Below are positions 53,824 through 62,710 of a stretch of DNA of 64,000 bases, piece by piece. The position numbers and the translations under genes were made by a program. Source of the stretch: Methylomonas sp. (GTDB lineage: Bacteria > Pseudomonadota > Gammaproteobacteria > Methylococcales > Methylomonadaceae); NCBI RefSeq assembly GCF_023228165.1, contig NZ_JALOBS010000014.1:74812-138811 (forward strand). Direction: 5' to 3'. Under the pieces are notes generated by a model that ran no database searches, was not told the origin of the DNA, and saw only the letters and a program-made list of their open reading frames with translations. Position 1 is the first letter of the stretch. Each line of letters begins with the position of its first letter.

Positions 53824-54486
53824 TCAGCGCCGCAAAACCGGGGCCGGCAGTTGTTTTTGTTCCACTAATACGGACACGAACTGGCTGGCCTCGCTGATGG
53901 TTTTTTCCATCACCTCGATTAATTTGGATATGTCCACTCCCATCTCGATAAACTCGTGCCGCAGCGCCGCGATTGCATGGGCATTGAGATTGTGTTTTAA
54001 AAACAATACCTGGTCTTGAAATGCCGCCAACACCGGCTGCATGCGCGATTCTGCCATCCGTAAAGCTTTAACCAATCGCCCGTATTGCTGCCGCGACTTT
54101 TTTAACTGTTGCTGACTGCGCGCCCGCAATGAACGGCTACTATACAAATCCAATTCGGCCTCCCATTCGGCGAACAAGGCTTCGCTGACTTCTTCTATAG
54201 CTTGTATGCGCAGTGCGACCTGCTCGGCTTTGCCGCGGCAGATATCGTAGCGCTTCTTCAATTGCTGATAACGTATCTCCAAGGGACTGTCGTCGTGCCT
54301 GGCAATGGTTTTGAATTTTTCCAGCGCGTCGACGAATTGGTCCCGGCTATCTTTAAGACTCTCGCAAGCTTGATCAACCTGCACCACCACAATATCGCGC
54401 TTGTGGTGACCGAGTAAGGACTCCCGGCTTTGGTAATAGGCATTACGCAAAGGTTTGTTCAAAAGTAATTTAATGAATCTGAGCAT
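53824..54486 (-). CDS. DUF2959-like coiled-coil protein
   Basis: 220 residues from the ATG at 54486, overlapping the mfnE-like gene by 17 bases. MLRFIKLLLNKPLRNAYYQSRESLLGHHKRDIVVVQVDQACESLKDSR is followed by long helices with few hydrophobic surfaces, and no signal peptide is seen. I recall the start and the DACESLxDSRDQF pattern as DUF2959 (function unknown). Translation appears coupled to the cofactor genes, though that may only reflect gene packing. Confidence 0.7.
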   Translation of the reverse strand: MLRFIKLLLNKPLRNAYYQSRESLLGHHKRDIVVVQVDQACESLKDSRDQFVDALEKFKTIARHDDSPLEIRYQQLKKRYDICRGKAEQVALRIQAIEEVSEALFAEWEAELDLYSSRSLRARSQQQLKKSRQQYGRLVKALRMAESRMQPVLAAFQDQVLFLKHNLNAHAIAALRHEFIEMGVDISKLIEVMEKTISEASQFVSVLVEQKQLPAPVLRR

Positions 54487-55036
54487 GCGAAGATAGAAAA
54501 CAGTCTTTATTGATAACGGTAATTTTAAACCCGGCTTGGTCCGCAAATTTAAGAAAGCCGGCATCGATGACGCCTTGTTGTTGTAGCTGGTCCAGTGGCG
54601 TTTCCGGCTCGATTGGGCAGGATTTAACCAGCAACAATTCGTCCGCGGCTACTTGTCGGGCTAGCCAGGCGGCCAAACTGTCCGAAGTAACATCCCAACT
54701 GGCGGCGATATCGGGCTGTTCCAGATCACGCAGACAGGGCGACCAAATGGCCGCTTTTACACAATCGCCCGCGGCAGCAACTTGCTCGAACAGCTCAAAA
54801 TCCGGTTGTAGGCTCTTAAACAGCAAAGCCATCTGCTGCATCGCCAAAATCGCCATGCGATGCGCAGTAAGATCATCAAATTGCCACTGCTGTTGCGCCA
54901 CCCTGATTTGGTCGGCAAACACGCCGCCACCCGGCACGATAAATACCTTACCCGGAAAGCCGGTTAATTTTGCCAGACAGGCCGGCAATACCCGCGCCGA
55001 CAATAAGCTGCCGCCCAGCTTGATCACGGTGATCAT
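54470..55036 (-). CDS. mfnE: Amino acid kinase-family protein, MfnE-like (methanofuran synthesis)
   Basis: 188 residues. TVIKLGGSLLSA at the start and VPGGGVFADQIRVAQ near residue 35 are amino acid kinase fold motifs; the protein is shorter than classic members, as in COG2054. In archaea, MfnE phosphorylates the aminomethylfuran intermediate of methanofuran. Methylotroph gene clusters carry a homologue next to pabB and the MfnF-like gene, as here. The start overlaps the pabB stop by four bases. Substrate assigned by family and context only. Confidence 0.82.
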   Translation of the reverse strand: MITVIKLGGSLLSARVLPACLAKLTGFPGKVFIVPGGGVFADQIRVAQQQWQFDDLTAHRMAILAMQQMALLFKSLQPDFELFEQVAAAGDCVKAAIWSPCLRDLEQPDIAASWDVTSDSLAAWLARQVAADELLLVKSCPIEPETPLDQLQQQGVIDAGFLKFADQAGFKITVINKDCFLSSHAQIH

Positions 55037-56406
55037 TGTTGGAACTGTTGCAGCAATTGCAGCAAAGCGGCGGCTTTATCGAAGCATTCTTGATACTCGG
55101 CGTCTTCATCCGAGTCGTTGACAATGCCGCCCCCCACCCAAAAACGGATGCTGCCCTGATTATGCACCAATGTACGGATGGCGATATTGGTATCCATATT
55201 ACCGTCGAAACCGATATAGCCGATCGCCCCGCAATAGACGCCTCTGCGGTGCGGCTCCAGTTCTTCGATGATTTCCATGGCCCGAATTTTAGGCGCGCCG
55301 GTAATCGATCCGCCCGGGAAACAACTCCGTAATAAATCCAGCGCATGTTGATTTGCGGCCAGCTCGCCAGTGACGGTGCTGACCAGATGATGCACGGTGG
55401 CATAGCTTTCCACCGTAAACAATTCAGGTACTCTCACAGAGCCGTCCTTGCAGCTTTTACTGAGATCGTTTCGGAGTAAATCCACGATCATCACATTCTC
55501 CGCCCTGTCCTTTGCGCTGGCGGCCAAGGCGGCCATTTGTTTTTGATCTTCGGCGGCCAAGGCTTTGCGCGGACGAGTACCCTTGATAGGCTTGGTTTGA
55601 ACCTGACCGGCTATGACCCGCAAAAAACGCTCGGGTGAAGAGCTTAATACTTGCACCTCGGGCAAATTCAAGTAGGCGCTGAACGGTGCGGCATTGATTC
55701 TGCGTAGTGTCTGATAAGCAAACCAGGGGTTTCCCTGGCAAGGGCTGGAAAAGCGTTGGGTTAAATTAACCTGATAACAATCGCCTTCTTTCAAATAGCG
55801 CTTTATTTTGCCAAAAGCCTGTCCGTAACTTTGTCGGCTCATATTCGACTGTGGTGCCTGCATGACTTTAAAGTCATTTAAGTCGAAATGCTCGGGCAAG
55901 CGGCTAAATTGCGCGGATACCTGTTCAATCAGGTCATCGGTAAGGCCGTAACCCACCAGCCAACTTTGCCGTTTTTGGTGGTCGACCACCACCGCCCAAC
56001 GGTAAATGCCGACGGCCATGTCCGGCAGTTGTTCGGCATTCCGGGCCAGTACCGGCAATTTCTCGATGCGCCGGGCCAGATCATAGGCAAAATAACCGAT
56101 TGCACCGCCGTTGAACGGCAATTCGTCTATGGCGGGCAGCGGTTCGCCCAATCTGGCTTTGAGCAATTCGAAGGGATCTTCGCTACTGATGGTTTGAACG
56201 CCTTGCTGATTAATCTGCGTCGAATGGCCAAAGGTCTGCAAGGTACAAACCGGTTGATACGCCATAATATCGAAGCGGCCTTGCCGACTGACAGGAAAAG
56301 CGCTGTCCAGATAAACCGCCCAAGGCCGATTCGCGCAGCCGGCAAATAATAGGGAGCTGTCCTCAATATAAGGCAGTGATTGTTTGGTGACTTTAGTTAA
56401 AGGCAT
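55033..56406 (-). CDS. pabB: Aminodeoxychorismate synthase component I
   Basis: 457 residues of the anthranilate synthase I family. The C-terminal chorismate-binding domain has KPIKGTRPRKALAAEDQK, NVMIVDLLRNDLSK, and GGSITGAPKIRAMEIIEEL. The PIKGT Lys identifies it as PabB rather than TrpE. It makes aminodeoxychorismate for p-aminobenzoate, needed by folate and by H4MPT through mptG. It lies in a run of methanofuran and H4MPT genes, as in other methylotrophs. Confidence 0.93.
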   Translation of the reverse strand: MPLTKVTKQSLPYIEDSSLLFAGCANRPWAVYLDSAFPVSRQGRFDIMAYQPVCTLQTFGHSTQINQQGVQTISSEDPFELLKARLGEPLPAIDELPFNGGAIGYFAYDLARRIEKLPVLARNAEQLPDMAVGIYRWAVVVDHQKRQSWLVGYGLTDDLIEQVSAQFSRLPEHFDLNDFKVMQAPQSNMSRQSYGQAFGKIKRYLKEGDCYQVNLTQRFSSPCQGNPWFAYQTLRRINAAPFSAYLNLPEVQVLSSSPERFLRVIAGQVQTKPIKGTRPRKALAAEDQKQMAALAASAKDRAENVMIVDLLRNDLSKSCKDGSVRVPELFTVESYATVHHLVSTVTGELAANQHALDLLRSCFPGGSITGAPKIRAMEIIEELEPHRRGVYCGAIGYIGFDGNMDTNIAIRTLVHNQGSIRFWVGGGIVNDSDEDAEYQECFDKAAALLQLLQQFQQ

Positions 56407-56484
56407 TAAGTGGTGTGATTTTGACGATCCGGCTTGGCCGAAAGGCAGCGTAGCAAGCTGTCGATTTTATACCAGCCGATGATA

Positions 56485-57531
56485 TTAACCAACCTCGCGG
56501 GCTAGATAAGCCACGGCAACCGCTGGGGCACAATCCGCGGCATCGATTTCGCCAACCGCCACCGATGAACTCAGTAACCGGCTAAAATCCAGATAAGCAA
56601 GCCCGAGCTCATCGGCGATTTCCTTGACTAAGAAACGTCCCACGCCGGCTCCGATGAAACCCAATTCTTCGGCCGATGCTTTTCTGTGCATTTGCCTCAA
56701 ACAGGCCTGACGCAACTTGTGTTTTTGCTGTTGCTTCAAGGTTTTGGCGAATGCCCGCCATAGCGGCCAGTCGGTTTCGGTAAATTCGTAACCGGTCATG
56801 CGCGACAAGCGTCGGGCGCTGGCCAAGGCGGTTTTTTCGGCGCCATCGGCACTATCGTTTTGATCATGCGCCTCGTTTAAATCGCCGGTGACGCGGTATA
56901 CATCGGCCATGGTGGCAAAGTATTCGGCCATCAGCCCCATGCTCTGTCCGTTGAATTCGGCCTGCTGGGCAACCGCCATTACCGCTGTCCGCACGATGCC
57001 GGTATAAACCAGTTCAGCAGACACCAAGCGGTCATAATCGCTGTAACCCACGGCCTGCAGGGTATGTTGTTCAATCAGCAAGATATCGGCGGTGGTACTG
57101 CCTATGTCTACAAATAAAGCCCGCTCTCTGTATTTTGCGGCTAATTGGGCACTGGCTATCCAGTTAGCGGAGGCAATAGCCAGGTAATCGCTTTGATTCA
57201 CCGCTTCCGCGCCGATAAAACCCTTGCTGCCGGCGAAAATCAACAGGTTCGCGGTACCCAATTGAGCTCGTAAGGTTTGAATAATGGCTGCCACACCTTG
57301 TTCCCGCCCGGAAAAACAATCCGCTAATTCGCCGGTCATGGTTACGGCATGGCGGTCGCATGGGCCTTGCAAAACTTGCAAAACCGCCTGGATAGCATGC
57401 TCCAGATGGGCCAAACCTTTCCAAAGCGGGCAAGACCGCTGAACCACCTGCAGTACTTCGCCTGCCTCATTGAGTAGCGCAGCCTTGACGTGGGCGCCGC
57501 CGATATCCCAGCCCATGATGTTTTTTTGCAT
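56485..57531 (-). CDS. mfnF: Hydantoinase/oxoprolinase-fold protein, MfnF-like
   Basis: 348 residues. The ATPase-like fold begins MGWDIGGAHVKAALLNEAG, and further phosphate loops are VDIGSTTADILLIEQH near residue 140 and IGAGVGRFLVKEIA near 310 (COG1548). In archaea MfnF joins the phosphorylated furan to tyramine-glutamate in methanofuran synthesis. It follows the MfnD-like gene by nine bases. The methylotroph product may be a methanofuran variant; family and context support the call. Confidence 0.82.
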   Translation of the reverse strand: MQKNIMGWDIGGAHVKAALLNEAGEVLQVVQRSCPLWKGLAHLEHAIQAVLQVLQGPCDRHAVTMTGELADCFSGREQGVAAIIQTLRAQLGTANLLIFAGSKGFIGAEAVNQSDYLAIASANWIASAQLAAKYRERALFVDIGSTTADILLIEQHTLQAVGYSDYDRLVSAELVYTGIVRTAVMAVAQQAEFNGQSMGLMAEYFATMADVYRVTGDLNEAHDQNDSADGAEKTALASARRLSRMTGYEFTETDWPLWRAFAKTLKQQQKHKLRQACLRQMHRKASAEELGFIGAGVGRFLVKEIADELGLAYLDFSRLLSSSVAVGEIDAADCAPAVAVAYLAREVG

Positions 57532-57540
57532 AGTCGGATC

Positions 57541-58533
57541 TTAGTAAATTTCAACCTGTACGGCTTGATTGCTGGAAAAGCATAAATATGGATCGCCGTC
57601 CAGCAAGCGTAACACCTGCTCCACTACATTAATGCCGGTTGCCTGCCGGATGCCGACATAGGAAGTTGTCAGGCGAGGGTTGATTTCCAGTATCAGCGGG
57701 CCCTGGTCCGGTGTGTCGATAATATCGATGCCGATATAACCCCATAACCCGGGAATGGCAACGGCAACCCGATCTACTAATTCTTGATAAAGCGCCAATT
57801 GCGGATAAGCGGCGTTCACCAGACAAGCCTGCAGACTGAAACGGTTTTGCCTGACCGTGACGTGCTGCTGATTGCAGCATAACAACCAGCCTCTGCCCTG
57901 CTTAAACAGGCAAGACAAACTCAGCACTGGCCCAGCCAGCAACGGCTGCACTAACAGGCTTTCGTGGTGCAAAAGGTTCTCGATGGCGGCGGCATAGTCT
58001 ATCGGACGATCGATGATCAAACTGCCTTCGCAGCCTACCCCGTCGATCGGTTTAATCACGCAGGCCGGAAACGGTGGCTTATTCAAACCGGCCAAGCTCA
58101 GCGTCTCAACCGCCGGAATGCCGTTGGCCAATAGGCAACGGTAGGTAAACAGCTTGTTTGCGCAAATGGCCAGTGTTTCAGACTGCGACATCAATAAAAT
58201 TTTTTGGTGTCTGGTTACTATTTGCGCCAGATCCGCCAAGATGCCTTCTGTCTCCGGCGCAATTAGCCATACCAAGCCGGCTTGTTGAATCAATTCCGCC
58301 AAAATTTGCTTGATGTCGTCGGTTTGGGAGACGGGCACAACCTCGGTATTGCGCGGTAAGGAAACATTCAGACAGCGATCGTCCAGCGGTAAAAGCACAG
58401 GTAAATTGGGTAAAAACTTCAGATCGTTCAGCAAAGCCTGTAACATCATACGACCTTCGGACAGCAGCGAAACAGGTAGCGGCCGTCCTGCCATTCCGCC
58501 GCCCGTGATGTATTCGAATACTAGAATTTTCAA
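57541..58533 (-). CDS. mfnD: ATP-grasp ligase, MfnD-like (methanofuran synthesis)
   Basis: 330 residues starting at TTG (58531-58533) with AGGTG nine bases upstream. KILVFEYITGGGMAG is the hallmark N-terminus of COG1821 proteins. ATP-grasp features are VIKPIDGVGCEGSLII near residue 160 and LILEINPRLTTSYVG near 275 (metal Glu/Asn). Archaeal MfnD attaches glutamate to tyramine. Its start codon is only 14 bases from that of the divergent HisA-like gene. Confidence 0.83.
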   Translation of the reverse strand: MKILVFEYITGGGMAGRPLPVSLLSEGRMMLQALLNDLKFLPNLPVLLPLDDRCLNVSLPRNTEVVPVSQTDDIKQILAELIQQAGLVWLIAPETEGILADLAQIVTRHQKILLMSQSETLAICANKLFTYRCLLANGIPAVETLSLAGLNKPPFPACVIKPIDGVGCEGSLIIDRPIDYAAAIENLLHHESLLVQPLLAGPVLSLSCLFKQGRGWLLCCNQQHVTVRQNRFSLQACLVNAAYPQLALYQELVDRVAVAIPGLWGYIGIDIIDTPDQGPLILEINPRLTTSYVGIRQATGINVVEQVLRLLDGDPYLCFSSNQAVQVEIY

Positions 58534-58547
58534 CCGTTACACCTAAT

Positions 58548-59225
58548 ATGCATATTGTCCCAGTGATCGATTTAAAAGATGGATTGGTCGTATATGCCCA
58601 GCGCGGCAATCGATCCCACTATCAACCGATACATCTATATTCCGCCTTAACCGGCAGTAGCGATATCGATGCCGTTATGACGGGGTTTTTAAATTTGCAT
58701 CCCTTCAAACAATTTTATATTGCCGATTTAAACGCCATTATCGGCTCGGGCCACCATCGGCCGTTAATCGAATCGATGCTGACTGCCTATCCCGATATCG
58801 AGTTCTGGATCGATAGCGGCAGCCAATTATCTCAGATAAGCGCGGGCTGGCCGAATCAGAAATGCGTAATCGGCACGGAATCCCAGCAAAATTCGGCTTG
58901 CCAATCCGGACAAGCCTACATCCTGTCCCTGGATTATAAAAATCAACAACCGGCCGGTCACAACTCCTGGTTCGAGCAGAGTCAATTCTGGCCCGATAAG
59001 ATTATCGTGATGACCTTAAGCCGGGTGGGTAGTAACAGCGGTCCGGACCTGGAAAAACTGACCGAATTCTGCCGCCGACATCCGGCAAAGCAATTCATCG
59101 CCGCTGGCGGCATACGTCATGCAGCCGATTTGGAAAACCTTAAAAACTTAGGTATACACGCTGCGCTGCTGGCCACGGCTCTACACAACGGCACTATCGG
59201 TAGTGCGCAAATCAAAAACCTATAG
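58548..59225 (+). CDS. HisA/HisF-related TIM-barrel protein (COG1411-like)
   Basis: 225 residues. MHIVPVIDLKDGLVVYAQRGNR resembles the HisA start, with Asp and the barrel beta-1 loop. Phosphate-binding-like AAGGIRHAADLENLKN is near residue 185. It lacks other HisA features, and histidine genes are absent nearby. Such proteins occur with the H4MPT and methanofuran genes of methylotrophs and in methanogens; the reaction is unknown to me. No ribosome site is visible in the 14-base gap to the divergent gene. A strong terminator follows. Confidence 0.78.
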   Translation: MHIVPVIDLKDGLVVYAQRGNRSHYQPIHLYSALTGSSDIDAVMTGFLNLHPFKQFYIADLNAIIGSGHHRPLIESMLTAYPDIEFWIDSGSQLSQISAGWPNQKCVIGTESQQNSACQSGQAYILSLDYKNQQPAGHNSWFEQSQFWPDKIIVMTLSRVGSNSGPDLEKLTEFCRRHPAKQFIAAGGIRHAADLENLKNLGIHAALLATALHNGTIGSAQIKNL

Positions 59226-59230
59226 GCAAA

Positions 59231-59258
59231 AAAATACCCCGGCAAGCCGGGGTATTTT
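59231..59258. terminator. Bidirectional intrinsic terminator, 13-bp perfect stem
   Basis: AAAATACCCCGGC (59231-59243) pairs with GCCGGGGTATTTT (59246-59258), with a 2-base minimal loop and flanking A and T runs. It lies between the convergent HisA-like and fae genes and can end both transcripts. Confidence 0.88.
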
Positions 59259-59280
59259 AGCCACCTAGGCTAGCAACAAC

Positions 59281-59799
59281 TTATGCTTCGTTGTTAACTG
59301 CGAATGGGTGTTTTGCTTCTTTTTTGCCAGCAACAACTTCAGCAGCAGTTGGTGAACCCGCAATAGCGCGTTTCAGAGCTTCTTTGGTTGCGGCATAGTT
59401 GAATGATTCGATTTTAGCGTCGTCTTCAGCCATCCAGTGGATGAAAACACCGACAGATACGAACAAATCATCAGCTTCGTCAGCAGGGATAGTACCGTCT
59501 TCAACGCAATCAGCGACAGCCATGGCAACGCCACGTTGAGCTGGTCCAAACATTTGAACAGCTTGTTTTGAACCTTTGATGGTGACTTTGTTGAACAGAA
59601 TGGTCGCTGGTTTAACCATCAGGTTAGGTGCAACAACAGCCAACAGAGTGGAGAAACCGTCTTTGTTGTTTGTCAAAGCGTTCGCAAACGCAGTTTCAGC
59701 AGCTGAGCCACGTGGGCCGACGATCAAGTCGATGTGAGCAATTTCATTGCCTTCGCCAACCAAAGATTCGCCAACACGCATGTTTGTAATTTTAGCCAT
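59281..59799 (-). CDS. fae: Formaldehyde-activating enzyme
   Basis: 172 residues. The N-terminus AKITNMRVGESLVGEGNEIAHIDLIVGPRG is diagnostic, with the proposed catalytic His at position 22 counting the Met (His17 in the Methylorubrum enzyme numbering). Fae speeds condensation of formaldehyde with H4MPT in the cytosol, a central step of methane and methanol oxidation. AGGGGA lies before the ATG. It is separated from the orf5-like gene by 94 bases, so it may have its own strong promoter. Confidence 0.98.
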   Translation of the reverse strand: MAKITNMRVGESLVGEGNEIAHIDLIVGPRGSAAETAFANALTNNKDGFSTLLAVVAPNLMVKPATILFNKVTIKGSKQAVQMFGPAQRGVAMAVADCVEDGTIPADEADDLFVSVGVFIHWMAEDDAKIESFNYAATKEALKRAIAGSPTAAEVVAGKKEAKHPFAVNNEA

Positions 59800-59893
59800 T
59801 TTTAATTTATCCCCTAAAGATAAGATTGAACCAAGTAAAAGACACGTTTAGTCCGTTTATAGACGCTTCTGGGCAATTCCCTTAAACACTTTT

Positions 59894-60754
59894 TTAGACA
59901 TCAGTTTGTCTAAAAAGCTGTTCCAGTAGCACCACCAGTACTGTTGCGACAGTGATGTCAGCGGTTGTACCCGGATTGATTTTTTTTGCCTTAAAAGCCT
60001 CGTCGATGCGATACAGCATCGGCAAAACCTCTTCCGGCTTATTAGCGGTATCCATCGCCTTGCATAGCAAAGCCATCTCCTCCGCAATCCACTCTGAATA
60101 CTGCTTTCCATACTTTCGCTCAATATGGCTATCCGGATAACGAGCTAGCATTTCGGCATAAACCTTTAATGCAGCCCAGCCGCTATCACCAGACAAAACG
60201 AAAGCACGATTATACGTTAAAATTGCAAAATCAAAAATATCTTTGAAGCAATTTGTATACAGCAAGGCAATTCTATCCTTGTCCGCCGCGATCCGCATGG
60301 CTTGCAACAAGGTGACCGTCGCTTGCCGATGGACATCCTGCTGCTCGGACTCGCCCAAGCCGCCGGGCGACGCCAGCAGAATCGCCCGAAACACCCAATC
60401 CGCATCTTGCTCGGTGCTGTTATTTAAGACGTCGTCTAACGCTTGCCGTAAATCGACCGGCCGGTCCGACAGTTGGCTGGCCTGCATCAACGGTGCACAA
60501 AGCAGAATAATTCCCAGATTGGTGTTGCAAGCGACTGCCTGGTGGGTCGCTTTGACCGCGTAATAGATTTTTTCGCCCAGGCTATAAGCCGGATTGGTAA
60601 GCGGTGCCGCGCTGACTTCAGCGCTAAGCCTGAAATCATCTACCGTCATATCGTGACCGTCGCTAAATACACTGACATTGCCGGGCTTGAATGCCTGCAA
60701 CTCGACCTCACAGGCGTGTATATAGGCATCCGTCAGCGCCTGCTGAACGATCAT
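59894..60754 (-). CDS. Triphosphoribosyl-dephospho-CoA synthase-like protein (methylotroph orf5)
   Basis: 286 residues, all-helical, of the CitG/MdcB family: ELQAFKPGNVSVFSDGHDMTVDDF near residue 20, NLGIILLCAPLMQA, and ASPGGLGESEQQDV near 110. In methylotrophs this COG1767 protein is encoded with fae and mch (orf5) and is needed for H4MPT-linked oxidation. A role in H4MPT side-chain synthesis is inferred from the CitG reaction. It overlaps the RimK-like gene by four bases. Confidence 0.88.
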   Translation of the reverse strand: MIVQQALTDAYIHACEVELQAFKPGNVSVFSDGHDMTVDDFRLSAEVSAAPLTNPAYSLGEKIYYAVKATHQAVACNTNLGIILLCAPLMQASQLSDRPVDLRQALDDVLNNSTEQDADWVFRAILLASPGGLGESEQQDVHRQATVTLLQAMRIAADKDRIALLYTNCFKDIFDFAILTYNRAFVLSGDSGWAALKVYAEMLARYPDSHIERKYGKQYSEWIAEEMALLCKAMDTANKPEEVLPMLYRIDEAFKAKKINPGTTADITVATVLVVLLEQLFRQTDV

Positions 60755-61665
60755 GCCACTGCCTTAATGCTGTACATATGCCGCTGCACCAAATCATCGA
60801 CCAACAACCCGGCAATATCCACGCCGCAGGCGCCCTGCAAGCCTTTCCAAGCCGGCACGCTATTGACTTCAATCACCGTCAGCCGGCCGTCGCGGTCCTT
60901 GATAATATCGACCCCGGCATAATCCATATGTAGAGCGGCAACCGCTTTGATCGCCAGTTCCGTCAGTTCGGCAGTCAATTCGATAGTTTCGCAGGACGCC
61001 CCCCTGGCCACGTTATTCAACCAGGAAATCCCCCGCCTACGCATACCCGCCACGGCTTTACCGTTAATCACGAAGATCCGCTTGTCGGAATAGCCGTCGC
61101 CCTGGCACTCGACGAAACGCTGCAGATAATAAATGCCATGACTGCCGGTAAGCCATAGTAAATCAGTGGATTTTTCAATCCGGCGGATGCCTTCCCCCTG
61201 CGAACCGAATAAAGGTTTGCTGATTAAATAATGCCCCGCGGCCAATTCCTGTTCCGCGATGGCCAAGGCCTGTTCTCGATCGCGCAGCACCCAGGTTTTA
61301 GGGGTGGAAATACCGGCATTTTGTAACAAAAAACTGGTCATGGCTTTATCGACGCTACGTTCGACGGCATGCGCATCGTTATAGACCGGCACGCCCAATA
61401 TCTTTAAGGCATGCAACACATCCAGATAAAACACCACCTCTTCCAGCGATCCGCCCGGCACGCCGCGCACGAACACGGCATCGGGTAGGTTTTGTTCAAA
61501 ACCGGGGATCAAAACCGGCAGTTCATCGCTAACCTGGAGTCTGCAATCGGTAAGGGAAACATACTCAGCGGCGCAGGAGCGCGCCGTAAAGGCCCGGCAA
61601 AGCTGTTTGCCGTGCCAGCCGGGGTCATCGGTAATAATGGCTATTCGACGCAATGGATTGATCAC
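60751..61665 (-). CDS. RimK-family ATP-grasp ligase (methylotroph orf17)
   Basis: 304 residues starting at GTG. The ATP-grasp fold shows HYLISKPLFGSQGEGIRRI near residue 140, and YAGVDIIKDRDGRLTVIEVNSVPAWKGLQG near 250 with metal-binding Glu and Asn. It belongs to COG0189, which adds glutamates to acceptors; archaeal MptN of this family glutamylates H4MPT. In methylotrophs it is the conserved orf17 of the C1 cluster. Its ATGA overlap with orf5 shows co-translation. Confidence 0.88.
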   Translation of the reverse strand: MINPLRRIAIITDDPGWHGKQLCRAFTARSCAAEYVSLTDCRLQVSDELPVLIPGFEQNLPDAVFVRGVPGGSLEEVVFYLDVLHALKILGVPVYNDAHAVERSVDKAMTSFLLQNAGISTPKTWVLRDREQALAIAEQELAAGHYLISKPLFGSQGEGIRRIEKSTDLLWLTGSHGIYYLQRFVECQGDGYSDKRIFVINGKAVAGMRRRGISWLNNVARGASCETIELTAELTELAIKAVAALHMDYAGVDIIKDRDGRLTVIEVNSVPAWKGLQGACGVDIAGLLVDDLVQRHMYSIKAVA

Positions 61666-61686
61666 GATTTTTAGATGGACACAAAA

Positions 61687-61711
61687 AAGCCGGACTCATA
61701 AAGCCCGGCTT
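61687..61711 (-). terminator. Intrinsic terminator downstream of mch
   Basis: AAGCCGG (61687-61693) and CCGGCTT (61705-61711) form a stem. On the minus strand it is followed by a run of T (complement of 61683-61688). It separates mch from the orf17-orf5 pair. Confidence 0.65.
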
Positions 61712-61726
61712 GCAATAAAATAATCT

Positions 61727-62710
61727 TTAAAGACCGAAAGACTGATCCAGCAAGGCGTTATCCAATTTACCGGCCCGGAAACTCTTGCCGGACTCCACCG
61801 CAGTCACAATCACAACGGCAGGACTGAACAGCATGGCGTCGACTTTAAAGAAATCGTATTCATAAGCCTTAAAAATATCGGCAAACGGCTTACCGTAATC
61901 CTTGGATGTGGAACTTGGCAATTCTTTCGCCAACTTCTCGGCCGCTTCGTCGCTGCCTTTAACAAACAAATGTACCTGTCCGGCAAACAAGATCGCGTCG
62001 TTGGTGCGGCCCATGGCTTTAACGAAATTGGGGTGCGGCGGACAAACAGGCGCGGAACCGCTACCGTCGATGATATTTTCCAACGGAAAATGCAAGGCAT
62101 GGGCTTTATGCATAGCCACTTCCAGCACCCGGCCCACGACTTGCACACCACCCGCCAAACTGCTGGTCGGCGTGACGATAATAGTCAAATCAGCCGGCGA
62201 CACACCGCAAGCGGCGGCTACTTTTTCGACAATTTCAAGCGGCGGTACGGCGTCGTTTTCGATCACCAACACGGTTTTGTCGTTGCTATCGCGGTATTCC
62301 AGTTCTTTATACAGCTCTTCGACCGGCTCAACCGCACCGTCCTTGACTTTGGTGGCCATGGCACGCGCGGGGCCCGAACCCAGTGCGTAATATTTTCCAT
62401 GCGACAAGCTCCAGCCGGCATATTGGCTGCCCAGGCAGGATAACACCGGGTTGGTGGCATGCACATTAATCGTCAACGGCCAGTTATCGGTGTAGCAGCT
62501 TTGCGAAAGGGTTGCGGTGCCCATGCCGCCCATGCAAATCTCGGTAATGATACGACCCGCTTCCAGACCACCCGGCACATTGATGCCGGCATCAATAATC
62601 GTGCAACCGTTTTCCAGTTTCTCGACCCCCAATCTCAACTTATCGGCGTTATCGAGCAGATGAGCCACCAAAGGCTGGGTAAGTTTATTGACGCTAGCTT
62701 GGTATTGCAT
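61727..62710 (-). CDS. mch: Methenyltetrahydromethanopterin cyclohydrolase
   Basis: 327 residues. NAGINVPGGLEAGRIITEICMGGMGT-like motif (near 40-66), HATNPVLSCLGSQYAGWSL near residue 84, and VCPPHPNFVKAMGRTNDAIL near 217 are typical of Mch. It interconverts methenyl- and formyl-H4MPT in the formaldehyde oxidation route after Fae and MtdB. The gene overlaps orf7 by 17 bases and is followed by its own terminator. Confidence 0.97.
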   Translation of the reverse strand: MQYQASVNKLTQPLVAHLLDNADKLRLGVEKLENGCTIIDAGINVPGGLEAGRIITEICMGGMGTATLSQSCYTDNWPLTINVHATNPVLSCLGSQYAGWSLSHGKYYALGSGPARAMATKVKDGAVEPVEELYKELEYRDSNDKTVLVIENDAVPPLEIVEKVAAACGVSPADLTIIVTPTSSLAGGVQVVGRVLEVAMHKAHALHFPLENIIDGSGSAPVCPPHPNFVKAMGRTNDAILFAGQVHLFVKGSDEAAEKLAKELPSSTSKDYGKPFADIFKAYEYDFFKVDAMLFSPAVVIVTAVESGKSFRAGKLDNALLDQSFGL

